64,000 nt of DNA from the NCBI RefSeq assembly GCF_009727055.1, contig NC_052354.1:3746677-3810676 (forward strand). Reading direction: 5' to 3'. A program made the translations under genes and the position numbers. The notes beneath the pieces were generated by a model. That model was not told the DNA's origin, did no database searches, and saw only the letters and a list, made by a program, of their open reading frames with translations. Within the stretch, counting starts at the first letter, position 1. Each line of letters opens with the position of its first letter. Below are positions 12,150-22,902 of this stretch, in pieces. This DNA comes from Benincasa hispida (taxonomy: Eukaryota > Streptophyta > Magnoliopsida > Cucurbitales > Cucurbitaceae).

Positions 12150-13085
12150 CTCATAACTTGATCGTGTAGCAAATCCTTCAGATTTTTGAGTAACACACAT
12201 CGAGTATAAACGATCGTGTAGCATTGATTGCGTGGCTAAGGACTATGCAATGAGCATGAAAGTCCACGCGATCGTGCAATGCATATCGAGTAACGCATGC
12301 CATGCGATCGTGTAGCCAACGACTATGCGATGAGCATGATTTTCCACATGATCGAGTAGCAAGCGTCGAGTATCGTATACCGAGTGATCGTGTAGCTAGT
12401 GACTATGCGATGAGCATGCTAGTCTACACGATTGTTTAGCGCACATGCCATGCGTCAAGTGTCGTATACTCTGTGATCGTTTATCCCGAGCGTCAACGCA
12501 ATCGAGTAGCCAATGCAACACGATCGAGTAAACTCTTTACTCGATCGCATAACATTAGTTATGTGATCGTTCAGCAAAAACTACACGATCAAGTAGAACA
12601 TTTCTACACAACTGCATAGCCAAATCTAAATGATCGTTTAGCTTAAGCCACACAATGCGACCAGCGATCGAGTAGCAAGTGTCGAGTATCGTATACCGAG
12701 TGATCGTGTAGCTAGTGACTATGCGATGAGCATGCTAGCCTACACGATCATTTAGCACACATGCCACTGTCTCTTATACACATCTAGATGTGTATAAGAG
12801 ACAGCGTTTAGTGTGCGCGCCTACCATGCGTCGAGTATCACATACTCAATGTGATCGTTTACCCCAAGCGTCTACGCGATCGAGTAGCCAACGCAACGAT
12901 TGAGTAAAGAGTTTACTCGATCGAGTAGCCAATGCAACACGATCGAGTAAACTCTTTACTCAATCGCATAACATTAGCTATGCGATCGTTTAGCAAAAAC
13001 TATACGATCGATTAGAACATTTCTACACGACCGCATAGCCAAATCTAAACAACCGTTTACCTTAAGCCACACGATGCGACCAATG
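12150..13085 (-). repeat. CGATCG(T/A)GTAGC minisatellite in copia-1 leader
   Basis: Dozens of close variants of (a)cgatcg(t/a)gtagc separated by short spacers such as 'gactatgcgatgagcatg' and 'gtcgagtatcgtatacc'. Larger units of about 100-300 bases repeat too: 12355-12450 resembles 12670-12765, and 12480-12560 resembles 12850-12990. The block lies in the transcribed leader of copia-1, far from any protein frame. Contiguity is doubtful because a sequencing adapter lies inside (12767-12804). Confidence 0.8.
12767..12804. other. Nextera mate-pair junction adapter (contaminant)
   Basis: CTGTCTCTTATACACATCT (12767-12785) is followed directly by its exact reverse complement (12786-12804). Each half is the 19-bp Tn5 mosaic end used in Nextera libraries. 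The head-to-head 38-bp form is the circularisation junction of Nextera mate-pair libraries. It is not plant sequence. The flanks at this point may have been kilobases apart in the real genome. Confidence 0.97.
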
Positions 13086-13390
13086 ATTTGTCTTCTCCCT
13101 CGAAACGAATAGCAACCATTGCTTCTGAACCTTCATCACGAACGACTCAAACAAATAAAAACGAATATAGACTCGATTGCAAGTTAATTATGCCCAAAAA
13201 CACAGGGGCCCTTATAAATTAACTTTTGTAAACGTAAAGAAAGCTTTAAACAGAGGCAATTATCCCAAAAATTCCATCAAGAACATCCACAAAAACACTT
13301 AACACTTAAACGCATTGCATAATACTTAAAACCCACCAAGACTGTAAGCGAAATTCAATACAACAATGGAATTTGGTAATCATAACAACC

Positions 13391-13404
13391 TGGCTCTGAT
13401 ACCA
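13391..13404 (-). promoter_or_regulatory. copia-1 primer-binding site (tRNA-Met type)
   Basis: On the minus strand this reads TGGTATCAGAGCCA, the standard plant copia primer site complementary to initiator tRNA-Met. It starts two bases inside of the 5' LTR end at 13407. It fixes 13407 as the LTR border and the element as minus-strand. Confidence 0.93.
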
Positions 13405-13406
13405 AT

Positions 13407-14785
13407 TGAACGAACTCTAATTATAAAGGACCTATGAGTGAAAGCGGATCATTCCAAACTCCATTGTGAAACAACTCAAATATTTACAATTATACTAAAT
13501 AGAATATGCATTAATCAATAAATTACATCATGCTTTGAATTAAATACAAAGGATTAAAAGAACAATACATTTGAAGAACTTTTCTTCAAGTGTTTCCCTC
13601 AATCAAACTCGAACACAACGAACAAGAACTCGAACTCCCTCGAACACCAGCGATGAGTAAAACTCGATCCCCGATCAGAACCAAACACTACCACAAGATT
13701 GCCTTGGTAATCTCGGTGTGAGAATCCAGGAGTTGTAGGCTCTGGCTTATTTTGAATTGAGGGAAGGAGTGGAGTAGACGATCGAGTAAGCGATGAAGTA
13801 TCGTATAGAAGAAGAAGTCTATCGTATAAACTTGATACTCGATCATTTAGATACTCTCAAGCTATCGTCTAGTATACTCGATGCAATCGTATGGTCTCTC
13901 AATTAGTAATCCAATAACTTGTTGTCATGTAAGATTTTTGAAATCCAATTTTCTTTTATCTTACAGTTGCCATAAAATGGCGTAACCACCTACTAAGTTC
14001 AGTCATTGAGAAAAATAAATTTTAATTATCATATAATTAATAAATTATAAATAAATACAATAACTAACTTATCATATTATATTTATAACCTATTGTTTTA
14101 ATATTGCATCATATACAATATATAAACCATAGTTATTTTTCTCTTTTATGGAATTTAATATAAATCATATTTATATTAATTCCTCCAATCAAATAATGAT
14201 GTATCAAATACATCATATTAATTATATCATATATAATTGAATTAATTTAATTATAACATATATAATCAAATTTCTTCTTGTTAATTTGAACATTTCAAAC
14301 TAACCCAAAAACTGATTCTTAACTTGAATCCATTGAGCTACCAAGGGACCTTATGGACCTGTAGCTTGAAGCACAAACGGTACGTGAATAACTGACTAAA
14401 CTCTGTAATCACATTATCCGCCATCCGTTAACTTTCGGGCACTCCACTAAAGACTGAAAACTGCACTCTTCGCACTACAAATATATTTATGTGTCCATTA
14501 GATATAACCAATCAACAATACGATGACCCTTCACAAATCGCTCGTAAATACAGCTGGGCCAAATAACCGTTTTGTCCCTGTAGTTACATCTAACTCCTTA
14601 AGTACCATTGATTCCTCTAATGAACAATAGATCATAGTCCCACTATGACTAAACCGTTCTCGAGCCAAGAGAAGGTGTGGCATCACATTGTTTAAGCCCC
14701 GAAATCAGCCCTTAAGGGAGCAATTTATCTACTTACCCCTGCTTCAGGGAAGGAGTGAATTCTATCTTGTGTAGTTGAGTTCCCA
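13407..14785 (-). mobile_element. copia-1 5' LTR, first part
   Basis: Matches 2584-3960 of the 3' LTR closely from TGAACGAACTC onward. It stops at 'gttccca' (14785), where a gypsy LTR begins. The rest of this LTR resumes at 31061. The three segments together give the expected 2-kb LTR minus about 100 bases. Confidence 0.85.
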
Positions 14786-14956
14786 AAAGCTTTATGCATG
14801 GGAAAATGGAGTAAATAAATATGCGTTCATTGTTCTTTCTCCATGCGTCGCTGGTCATGCGTTGATCTAAGGGGTATGTAATATGCGTTTGATGACCATG
14901 CGTTCCTGCCACAATTTCTCTTGCTCTCTCACCAAGTATAACGAGATCGCAAGTTT

Positions 14957-14971
14957 CTCGGGTGACCCGAG
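14957..14971 (-). other. conserved hairpin, LTR copy (c), unit 1
   Basis: CTCGGG, loop TGA, CCCGAG: a perfect 6-bp stem, followed by GTCGAACTCAGGGACTT. Preceded by 'ccaagtataacgag'. Confidence 0.6.
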
Positions 14972-15173
14972 GTCGAACTCAGGGACTTGTTGTTGACGAA
15001 AATTAGTTGAATGCAATTATGTATGTTGCATGTCTTAAGCTATGCGTTTATGCCCATGCATCGGAGGTCATGCGTTGGAATGGAAAGTATGTGTTAATCT
15101 AGTATGCTATGACCATGCATTCCTATCACAAGTTTTCTTGCCTTCTCTCCAAGTATAACGAGAATGCAAGTTT

Positions 15174-15188
15174 CTCGGGTAATCCGAG
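15174..15188 (-). other. conserved hairpin, LTR copy (c), unit 2
   Basis: CTCGGG, loop TAA, TCCGAG: five Watson-Crick pairs plus one G-T pair, then GTCGAACACAAGGACTT. Confidence 0.6.
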
Positions 15189-16194
15189 GTCGAACACAAG
15201 GACTTGTTACTCAATAATGCTTGTGAAACAATGCGTTTGAGGTGATGAATAAAAGTAAAAAGAAGTTAATGGATTACACACTACTCATACTCCTAACTAA
15301 ACAGATTAAGAAATGGAAGACTTGCGATGAGAATTGGTAGATACACAACAACTGTTAACGCATATTAATGTTTATTATCTTAAATCGCTCGAGTAATCCT
15401 AGCTCGTCACACTAATGCATCGCACACCTTTTGGTGGTCAGTCGCATGACTATATCTCTATAGTGCATGGTTGTGTCGAGCATAAGACCGTATCTATCTC
15501 TAGGAACGATGCTTACTTTGCTTTAGTGCATTCCATCTCTTACCTTCTCAGGCAGTTAGATGCGGCTAATTAACATATAGACAAGCATTGCAACAATCCA
15601 TCGACAAGCATTGCAATAGCCTCTCACCAAGCAAAGAGGATTAACTCACTATACTCGCACAATACACACCTCTTGGTGGGTTGCTACATGCATCCTATCT
15701 CTAGGCTACACGATTGAGTATGCAATCGCCCTTGATAAATAAACGATGATAAAGATAAAGACGATGAAGAAGATGGCATTGAAGGAATCAAGATATGCAT
15801 TGATTACAAAATGTCTTAATATCTTAAGCTAAAATGTAATACAATACAGAGATCAGAGAAGAAATAAAAGACTCTACGTCAAGGCTGCTGGTGGTGCCAT
15901 GGATGGATGGTGGAGACGTATTTCTCGAGTTCTATCTCCAGCAAAAGCTCCAATCGTCACTCGGACTGGTTTATGGAGATGAAGAATCCTCACAGAAAAT
16001 CTCGCTCATACTCTCATCTGTAATCGCAAACCTCTACCTTAAGGCAAAAGTTCAGATGATTTGAAGTGAAGGTCCAAGGGCTATTTGTAGAGTTCAAATG
16101 CCGACAGCAATCATGATTGCGTTATGTCTCACTACTACCTTTTGTCGTGGTATGAGTAATGTGACATCACCTTATCTTGTTGATACTCCCAAAG

Positions 16195-17560
16195 TATGCG
16201 GTGAATGGGTTGAGAAGGGTTTAGGCTAACACTTCCTAGGATGCATTCATGCTTTACGATCATGCAACATACATACAATAGTAAACCATCTCTCTATACA
16301 AATGCTACGGCTTCTAAAGCTAGAATGCATGTGATATATGCGATAAGTCTATAGGACCTACACATAAGCCTTTATTCTTATTTATGCGATGACTCAATGA
16401 CACGCACACAAATAAGGTGACCACATAATATCATACCTATCTCTAGGATGCATGCGATGTAGGTTGGCAAACAGAGCTTATCTCTAAGTCCCTATCTCTT
16501 GTTTATGTAGTTCTAATCTTACTCTCTCGAGTCTAGATTCTAACCTAGCTCTCTCAAGTCTTAGGTTCTTTCTTTAGACTCTCTCTCGAGTAGCTCTAAA
16601 GGGATGTTTGGCATAGCATAAAACAAGACAATCGGAAGCAATGAAAATCCTAGGTCATGTTAGCTTAGTTCTTCTCAACCCATTCGACTAGTTTAGCTAC
16701 TCATGTGTGCTAAGAGAGTGAACAGATGTAGAATAAGAACTTCCATTGTATAAATAGAAAGATGAAGTACAAAACAACAATGTAAGAATAGAATAAAGAG
16801 TCTGGTAGCAATCTCTTGCTTCCCAGGCTTTTACACTTTCTTTTTTTTACTCGTGTTCAAAAGATAATCTCACTCTCGCGAGAGTCGGCCCGCTCTCTCC
16901 TTCTATGCCTCTGGGTTCTCTCTCGAATTGTCCTGAGCGATCTTCCGACATCTCAGCTCTTCTCTTGCTACGTCCTTAAAATAAAAAGGAAACTATGAAC
17001 ATGGCTAAAGCTCTTAAATTGGTGAACAGATGAACCCCCTTTCTGAAGGATGCCTTTGGTATTTATAGAGCTTCAAGATGAAGGGCGGCTTCTCTCTTAT
17101 GATTGCACAGATGGGATGGCTTTAATTCCCTGACTAATGCACTGAATATTTGTTACCGAAAAGCTGAATGTACTTGTTATCGTTAGCGGCTGTCAACTTA
17201 ATTCGGATTCGACCGTCATCAGCTTTCTGTCCCATCGTGATTAATTATGCCTTCACCCAGATGCGCCTACCAAGTTGCACCGGCTCTATGCGACAATCCT
17301 TCTTGAGTAGATGTTTGCGAACACAATCACCGCAAAGCCTTGCGATAATGCTACGCTCGACCAATGATTTCTTGTGATCGCTCTTTCCGACTTGCGTCAA
17401 TGCATATTCTGCATAAAAATACAAAAATCAACTGTTTCTATGCGATGAACGCATGCGGCCGCAATTTTATAAACTTAATACTTTTGGATGCAATCTAACA
17501 TATTTTATCAACGCAAACCAACATTGTTTAAGAACTTAACACTATGATAACGTACATTTC
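16195..17560 (-). mobile_element. gypsy LTR fragment (copy d)
   Basis: Follows copy (b) from about 7190 to its end: 'gaatgggttgagaaggg', the 'ctctctcaagtct' blocks, the 'gtctggtagcaatctcttgcttcc' block, the TATA box (17060-17068), 'gcaatcaccgcaaagccttgcg' and the terminal 'gataacgtacatttctgcca'. The left part of the LTR (primer-site end) is missing, so this is a truncated copy fused to copy (c). Confidence 0.65.
17060..17068 (-). promoter_or_regulatory. LTR TATA box, copy (d)
   Basis: CTATAAATA on the minus strand at the family position. Confidence 0.45.
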
Positions 17561-18142
17561 TGCCAACTATTCAACTCTCGGTGGTTTGCTACATGCTTCA
17601 TGATTAAGTATGCAATACTCTAGTAGTCTTACTTAATTGTGCAATGAAAGTAAAAGATGATAAGAAAATGAAGATGGAACCGAAGGAAGTAGAGAAATGC
17701 ATTGATCACAAAATGTATTAATCTCTTAAGCCATAATATAATATAATACTGAGATAGAAGAGATATGGAGGGCCAGATGGGCAATGTCTTGATTCCATTA
17801 GATGTGTGTCAAGGCTGCTGGTGGTGTCATGGATGGGCAGTGGAGTAGTCTCTCTCGAGATCTATCTCCGGTGGGGCTCCGGTCGTCACTCGGAATGGTT
17901 GAAGAAATGAAGAACTCTCAAGAATATCTTCTCACGCTTTTGTCTAGATCACAAGGATCTGCCCGAAGGCAGAAGCTCGGATATCTGAAGTTGTGCTCTA
18001 AGGCTTCTATTTATAGAGTTTGATCGACGACAGCATTAATGGTCCTTCTCTGAAATTCTTCAACTAACGGCGTGATGGACCTGCTCTGAATCTCTGCTGC
18101 TAACAGCGTGGTAGGTGAAATGTCAACATCACCTTTTGATAC
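17561..18142 (-). mobile_element. gypsy LTR fragment (copy e)
   Basis: Parallels copy (a) from about 1866: 'ctctcggtggtttgctacatg', 'gtgtgtcaaggctgctggtggtgtcatggatgg', 'tctctcgagatctatctcc', 'tctgcccgaaggcagaagctcgg' and the TATA box at 18007-18016. It breaks off before a full LTR end. The short plus-strand frames here (17802-18023, 18108-18305) are shadows. Confidence 0.6.
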
Positions 18143-18229
18143 TGTAAACATAGAAATTTATCTTATGTCACACAATGCATGGATGATTATAACGCAAGTT
18201 TATGTTCCCCAGCAACGGCGCCATAAACT
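18143..18229 (-). mobile_element. gypsy leader remnant
   Basis: A short unexplained stretch between copy (e) and copy (f) that contains the tRNA-Asp type primer site (18204-18223). On the minus strand it follows the LTR at 18230, so it is the start of a gypsy internal region cut short after fewer than 100 bases. Confidence 0.5.
18204..18223 (-). promoter_or_regulatory. gypsy primer-binding site (tRNA-Asp type)
   Basis: On the minus strand TGGCGCCGTTGCTGGGGAAC, one base away from the TGGCGCCGTTGCCGGGGA site typical of plant Tat/Athila-group gypsy elements. It lies six bases inside the LTR end at 18230. Confidence 0.85.
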
Positions 18230-19222
18230 TGATGACTTGGACTTGATGAATGTAATGTGCATGCATAATGATGTGCTACAAGCTCATGTTGCCATAAACT
18301 TGTAACGCAAAATGTAATCTTATGTTGTGTTGCTGCTCATGCACATTTTATGCGATACTACTTCTAGATATATGTGTTATTAATGGAATGCTTGTAGTAT
18401 GCTATGCGTTGTCACAAGTTTCCTTGCACTGAAACCAAGTATAATTCCAAGGCAAGTTTCTCAGAGTGATCTGAGATCGAACACAAGGATTGTTGTCGTT
18501 AATGTGTTACATTTGTGATATATGCGACAAGAGTTTTTACAAGTAAAATTGTGCAGATAAACTAAAGTTCGGTAATAAAATAAAGTGCGATAAACCTAAG
18601 CTAACGTGATACAAGATACAGGATACAGATACACGATACTGAGTTTGAGACTGACTGTGAAGTTTATACAAAGGATCGTGGTATGCGGTGGTAAGTCTTT
18701 ATGTATGAAACAGAAATAGAAAGGATAATTAGTACAAACATCGCAAGTTATTAATTGCGTTAAAGATATAACTAAGGTTCTGCTTTCCCTTGGCGTACAC
18801 CTCTTGGTGATCGGCCGTGTTCCCACATCTCTATGGTGAAACAGGGATGAACGTAATGAACGCGAGGTTGCTTCCATCTCTAGACGTACTTCTCGTTTTA
18901 GTTAACGCATTCTTCTAACCTTCTCTCGACAGGAGGAATGGCATCTTCAATTCTGCTCTCACAGGTGAAGATGCCGTCTAGCATGCTTTAGCTAAACATA
19001 TTTATTTCCTTAGCACAGATTAATTTTCTTGCTTAATTCTTACTAATTACCAGGGGATTAAGAAAACATCATGGAGAAAGCGATTTACGGATGAACGGAA
19101 ATAGACAGAAAGATGGAGATGGAAATGATCATGACATTCAATACTAAGATTTAGCGTCTGATACATGGTGTGAATGATAGAGATTAAGAAGATGAATACA
19201 ATTGATGATAAAGAGATAAAAA
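18230..19222 (-). mobile_element. gypsy LTR (copy f/g), first part, split by copia-2
   Basis: Starts TGATGACTTGG next to the primer site and carries the hairpin block (18460-18475). It runs to 'gataaaaa', where copia-2 begins. The same LTR resumes at 26572 and ends at 27435. Joined length is about 1.86 kb, in line with the 1680-bp copy (b). Confidence 0.7.
18460..18475 (-). other. conserved hairpin, LTR copy (f)
   Basis: CTCAGA, loop GTGA, TCTGAG: a perfect 6-bp stem in which the G-C pairs of copy (c) are replaced by A-T pairs on both sides. Followed by ATCGAACACAAGGATT. Confidence 0.6.
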
Positions 19223-19564
19223 TGTTGGCTTTTTGGCCCTTAATCTCAAATTAATTAATTTTAATTAATAAATTGCTTCTTCTCTAACTCAATATAAAAA
19301 TTACGGTGTCTTCTCCTCTAACTCTTTCCTTTTTATTTTTACAATTAATTTAAGCAATGTATTGCATGTTTTAGTTTGTTCTTATTTGTTTAATTTGATA
19401 GAATTAAATTATCACACTTTTTGTCATCTTATTTGTTGCATAAATTGAATTTTTCTTATTATTTATAAAAAGTGTATTAATTATTTTAATTGGGTTAATT
19501 TAGAAAAAAAAGTTTAATTAAACTCTATTCACCCCCCTTCTAGGGTTGTCATATCGATCCAACA
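19223..19564 (+). mobile_element. copia-2 5' LTR (internally deleted)
   Basis: Starts TGTTGGCTTTTTGGCCC and ends GATCCAACA. Its first 60 or so bases match the start of the 3' LTR (25194), and its last 280 or so match the end of the 3' LTR (about 26283-26571). The middle kilobase of the LTR is missing, so the two LTRs differ in length (342 against 1378 bases). Confidence 0.85.
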
Positions 19565-19566
19565 AT

Positions 19567-19578
19567 TGGTATCAGAGC
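19567..19578 (+). promoter_or_regulatory. copia-2 primer-binding site (tRNA-Met type)
   Basis: TGGTATCAGAGC two bases after the LTR end, the standard copia primer site. Confidence 0.93.
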
Positions 19579-19632
19579 GGGTTGCTCTTCTTAAAATATT
19601 TATTTTTTGATAAACTTAATTGTTTTTTAGCT

Positions 19633-21250
19633 ATGGTAACTTTAGGTTTTATCCCTTTTACCGATAGTCAATCTATTACAAAGCCTCCTTTCTTTAATGG
19701 TACTAATTATAGTTATTGGGAAAATAGAATGAGATTTTTCTTGCTTTCTATTGATTATGATTTATCGGATATTGTTGAGGAAGGTTTTAAAATTCCAAAA
19801 AAAGATGTTGATGGTGTTAGCACTATAAAACCTAAGGTAAAAGAAACAAAGATTGACATGTTAGTTCATCAATATGAAATGTTTAAAATTGATGAAAATG
19901 AAGCTATTTCCGATATGTTTATTAGATTTACTAACATTGTCAATGCTTTTAGAAAGACTTGTGGGAAAAACAGTACTCAAATCTTGAGAAGAAAAAGAAG
20001 CTATTGCTGGTCTTTCCTTACAATGGGAGCCTAAAGTCACCGCACATTCAAGAGGCAAATGATCTCAATTCTCTCTCATTGATGAAACTCATGGGCTCGT
20101 TGTTGACGCATGAGATAAAGATCAAGAAAAACATGGAGGATGTGAGAAGAAAAGAAAGAAAGAGTATAGCTTATAAAGACCATCTCTTTAGAAGTTGATC
20201 CCAAGATGGAAGATGATGTTACCTATCTTTCACGTAAGTATAAGAACTTCCATCAACAGAAAGAAGCAATTCAAGAAGATCTCTCCAACCAAAAAGGGTC
20301 AAAAGGTGAAAAGAGCAAAAGGCGAGGTAATATGCTATGAATGCAAGAAGAGGGTCACATTAGAACCGATTATCCTTTTCTCAATCATCAAGAAATCAAA
20401 AGAAAGCAATGAAAGCTACTTGGATGATAGCGATGAAAGGGAAAGTGGGAGTGATAATGAAGAAAGTGGCATTTTTTGCTTCATGGCTCATAGTGCAAAG
20501 AGGATGAACAAAATATGAGGTGACTCTAGAACCTTTTTTCTTATAATGATGTTTGAAGCTTTTGAAAATATGCAAATGATTTAAAAAAACTTAGTCCAAG
20601 TATGTTGTGTTTAAAAAGAAATACAATGTTTTATCTAGTTAAAATAAGTCTTTACTTGAAGAAATTGCTTGCTTAAAAGAGAATGAGCATGATGCTAGCA
20701 TATTGATGAAAGAATATCTCTTGTGACAAGCATGCTTTTGATTTGTGATGAGAAAAATGCCTTGCTTGACAAATTTAAATTTCTCGAGCATGATAAGTTG
20801 TGAAAAATATAATTTGATTAAATTACTCAAAGAAAAGGAATTTAGTGCTTTGCAAAACTTGAATAAGGTAAAGAATCTATTAAAAGTTGACAATAGAATG
20901 CTCAAAGAATTAGACAAGATAATTGAAGTTAGGCAAGCTTTTGGTGATAAAAGAGGTTTGGCTATATTGATGATGTTCTACTCTTCAAGTTCTAAAACTA
21001 TTCTTGTTAAAGCATTCATTAATAGCCTAAGCTTTAATATGCCTAAGGTTGTGTTAAGCATGTTAATCTAACTTTGTGCTATATGTCATTATTGTGGTGT
21101 TGAAGGCGATATCATGCCTAAGTGTTTTAAATTGAAATATGCTCATACTACTTTCCAAGAAGAAATTTTCTCAAAGGGCAAAGTTTCACAATGCTCCAAG
21201 GAATAATTTCTCCAAGAAAAAGTAGAGTGACAAATTATTGTTAAGAGATA
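19633..21250 (+). pseudogene. copia-2 gag (decayed)
   Basis: The ATG at 19633 opens MVTLGFIPFTDSQS. It is followed by PPFFNGTNYSYWENRMRFFL, the copia gag N-terminal pattern (F.G.NY..W..RM). The frame holds to 20034, with an internal loss after IPKKDVDGVSTIKPK. It is then broken by many one- and two-base indels through fragments at 19959-20198, 20195-20518 and 20745-21071. A nucleocapsid-like remnant (YECKKRVTLEP) lies near 20330. The same region, with other indels, appears again at 22903-24480. Part of the damage may be uncorrected sequencing error. Confidence 0.8.
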
Positions 21251-21458
21251 AATCTTTGCATAATGTTGTTTGTTCTATGTGGCAAGTTTGGACATACAAT
21301 TATTCTTGTTAACTTGTTCTAAATGCAATGCCTTAAGAATGGTCTTGGAAAAATGAAAGGATTTCCACGTCTTGTCCCGTGTAGCCATTAGGACCAAGAC
21401 AAAGTGTGGGTACAAAGACAAACATTGAAAATTTGTGTTTGTAGGTTCTGTTTGAAAG

Positions 21459-21600
21459 CCTCTAAGAAAAACAAGTGGTACTTAGATTAGTATTGCTTGA
21501 GGACAAATGACAGTGGAGGACCGCATTCCAATTATGGTCTCTCCTCAAAAAGGAGTGGAGGTCTTGTAACTTTTGGTGACAACAAGAAAGGTAAATAATT
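21459..21600 (+). pseudogene. copia-2 protease remnant
   Basis: Translation gives KNKWYLD followed by a stop, then a shifted GGLVTFGDNKKGK. This is the copia aspartic protease block (WYLDSGCSRHMTG ... VTFGDNKKG). The catalytic triad region is destroyed by stops and shifts. Confidence 0.65.
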
Positions 21601-22050
21601 GGTAAAGTAGTTTAGGTAATGAATCTTCTGATTTTAATTTGAAATGTACTTTTGGTTTGATGGTTTGAAGATGATTTATTTAGTATTAGTCATTGTGTGA
21701 TAAAGGCTTTAAAGTTGTGTGTTTGATAAAAAGCATCTGGCATATGTTGGAAAGGATTAAATTTGGGGGTTAGTCCTAGGTTCTCGTCATGGCTCTTATA
21801 ATGTGAAACTAAATGGGTCTTTAGAAATAAATGGATGAAAATGAAAATATTCATTAGAAATAAAGCTATGACTTGGTAGCTGCAAGGTTATTGTAGAGGA
21901 AAGGAATAGATTATGAAGAAAACTTTTGCACCTTATTGCTAGATAGAAGCTATTAGATGTTGCTTGCTTTTGCTTCTTATAAAGAATTTCATTTTGGTAT
22001 CTAATGGATGATGAAAAGTGCATTTTAATGGTTAATATTCATGGAGGAAG
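21601..22050 (+). mobile_element. copia-2 integrase interval, unrecognisable
   Basis: Lies where integrase should be. No HHCC or DDE blocks can be read in any frame. Either largely deleted or decayed. Confidence 0.4.
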
Positions 22051-22877
22051 TTTTATGTAAAAACTCCGGAGGTTGAAGTTTGATTTTCCTAATCATGTTT
22101 ATAAGTTGAAAAATGCTCTTTTATGGCTTAAAACAAGCTCCAAGAGCTGTATAATAGACTTAGTAATTTCTTGCTTGAGATGGATTTAAAATGGGTAAAA
22201 TTGATACTACTCTTTTTATTAAGACTAAGAAAATGGATATGCTTTTAGTACAAATATATGTGGATGATATTATTTTGTGTTCTACTAATCCATCTTTGTA
22301 TGAGAATTTTCTAAGTGTATGCATATTTGAATTTGAGATGAGTATGAGGGAGAACTTTAGCTTCTTCCTTGGACTCCAAATCAAAAACAACTCAAGGATG
22401 GTATTATTCATAAGTCAAGAAAATACACAAAGGATTTGCTCAAAAGGTTCAAATTCAATGAAGGTAAAATTGCAAAAACTCCTATGAGCACATCCACTAA
22501 GCTTGACAAGGATGAAAAGGTAAGTGGTTGGATATAAAAACTTATAGAGTATAATTGATCTTTACTTTATTTAGCCGCTATGACCCGATATTATGTTTAG
22601 TGTATATCTTTGTGCTAGATTTCAATTCTTGTCCTAAGGAAATCACATTTACAGGCCGTTAAAAGAATTTTTAAATATTTGCTTAGTACTATTGATTTTA
22701 GGCTTATGGTATCCTAGAAATGTTGAATTTAATTTGTAGGATATTCCGATGCGGATTTTTGCGGGGTAGTTTACTTGACCGTAAGAGTACAAATGGGACT
22801 TGTCAATTTCTTTGGTAGTTTCTTAGTTTCTTGGTTTAGTAAAAAGCAAAATTCGGTTACCTTATCCATACCGAAGT
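22050..22877 (+). pseudogene. copia-2 reverse transcriptase / RNase H N-terminal remnant
   Basis: In 22085-22180, shifted pieces read FPNHVYKLKNAL and a GLKQAPRAWY-like stretch. In 22191-22487 a longer frame contains KIDTTLFIKTK and LLVQIYVDDIILCSTNPSL, with the YVDD catalytic motif of RT, then FSFFLGLQIK. Decayed RNase H words follow, ending with SWFSKKQNSVTLS just before the N gap. The natural continuation (EYIAVASCCAQILWMKQ) is found only after the gap and gag duplicate, at 24490. Confidence 0.8.
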
Positions 22878-22902
22878 NNNNNNNNNNNNNNNNNNNNNNN
22901 NN
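22878..22902. other. assembly gap, 25 N
   Basis: A run of 25 unknown bases. It lies in the RNase H domain exactly where an error-rich gag copy has been inserted. Confidence 0.99.

Larger units (their letters stand above)
14786..16195 (-). mobile_element. gypsy LTR fragment (copy c) with duplicated hairpin block
   Basis: Carries the family blocks 'cacacctttt..ggtggtcagtcgcatg', 'tttctcgagttctatctccagcaaaagctcc' and a weak TATA-like CTACAAATA. It has two tandem copies of the 240-bp hairpin-bearing block (about 14799-15000 and 15040-15220). It opens right at the break in the copia-1 5' LTR and passes at about 16195 into another LTR fragment. No coding potential is seen. Confidence 0.6.

Noticed and set aside
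12767..12804. A perfect 38-bp palindrome that could be read as an operator, terminator or transposon end
   Set aside because: It is identical to two Tn5 mosaic ends in the mate-pair adapter arrangement, so it is a laboratory sequence.
12150..13085. A CRISPR-like array of short repeats with spacers
   Set aside because: Repeat length and spacing are irregular, the core is degenerate, there are no cas genes and the DNA is plant nuclear.
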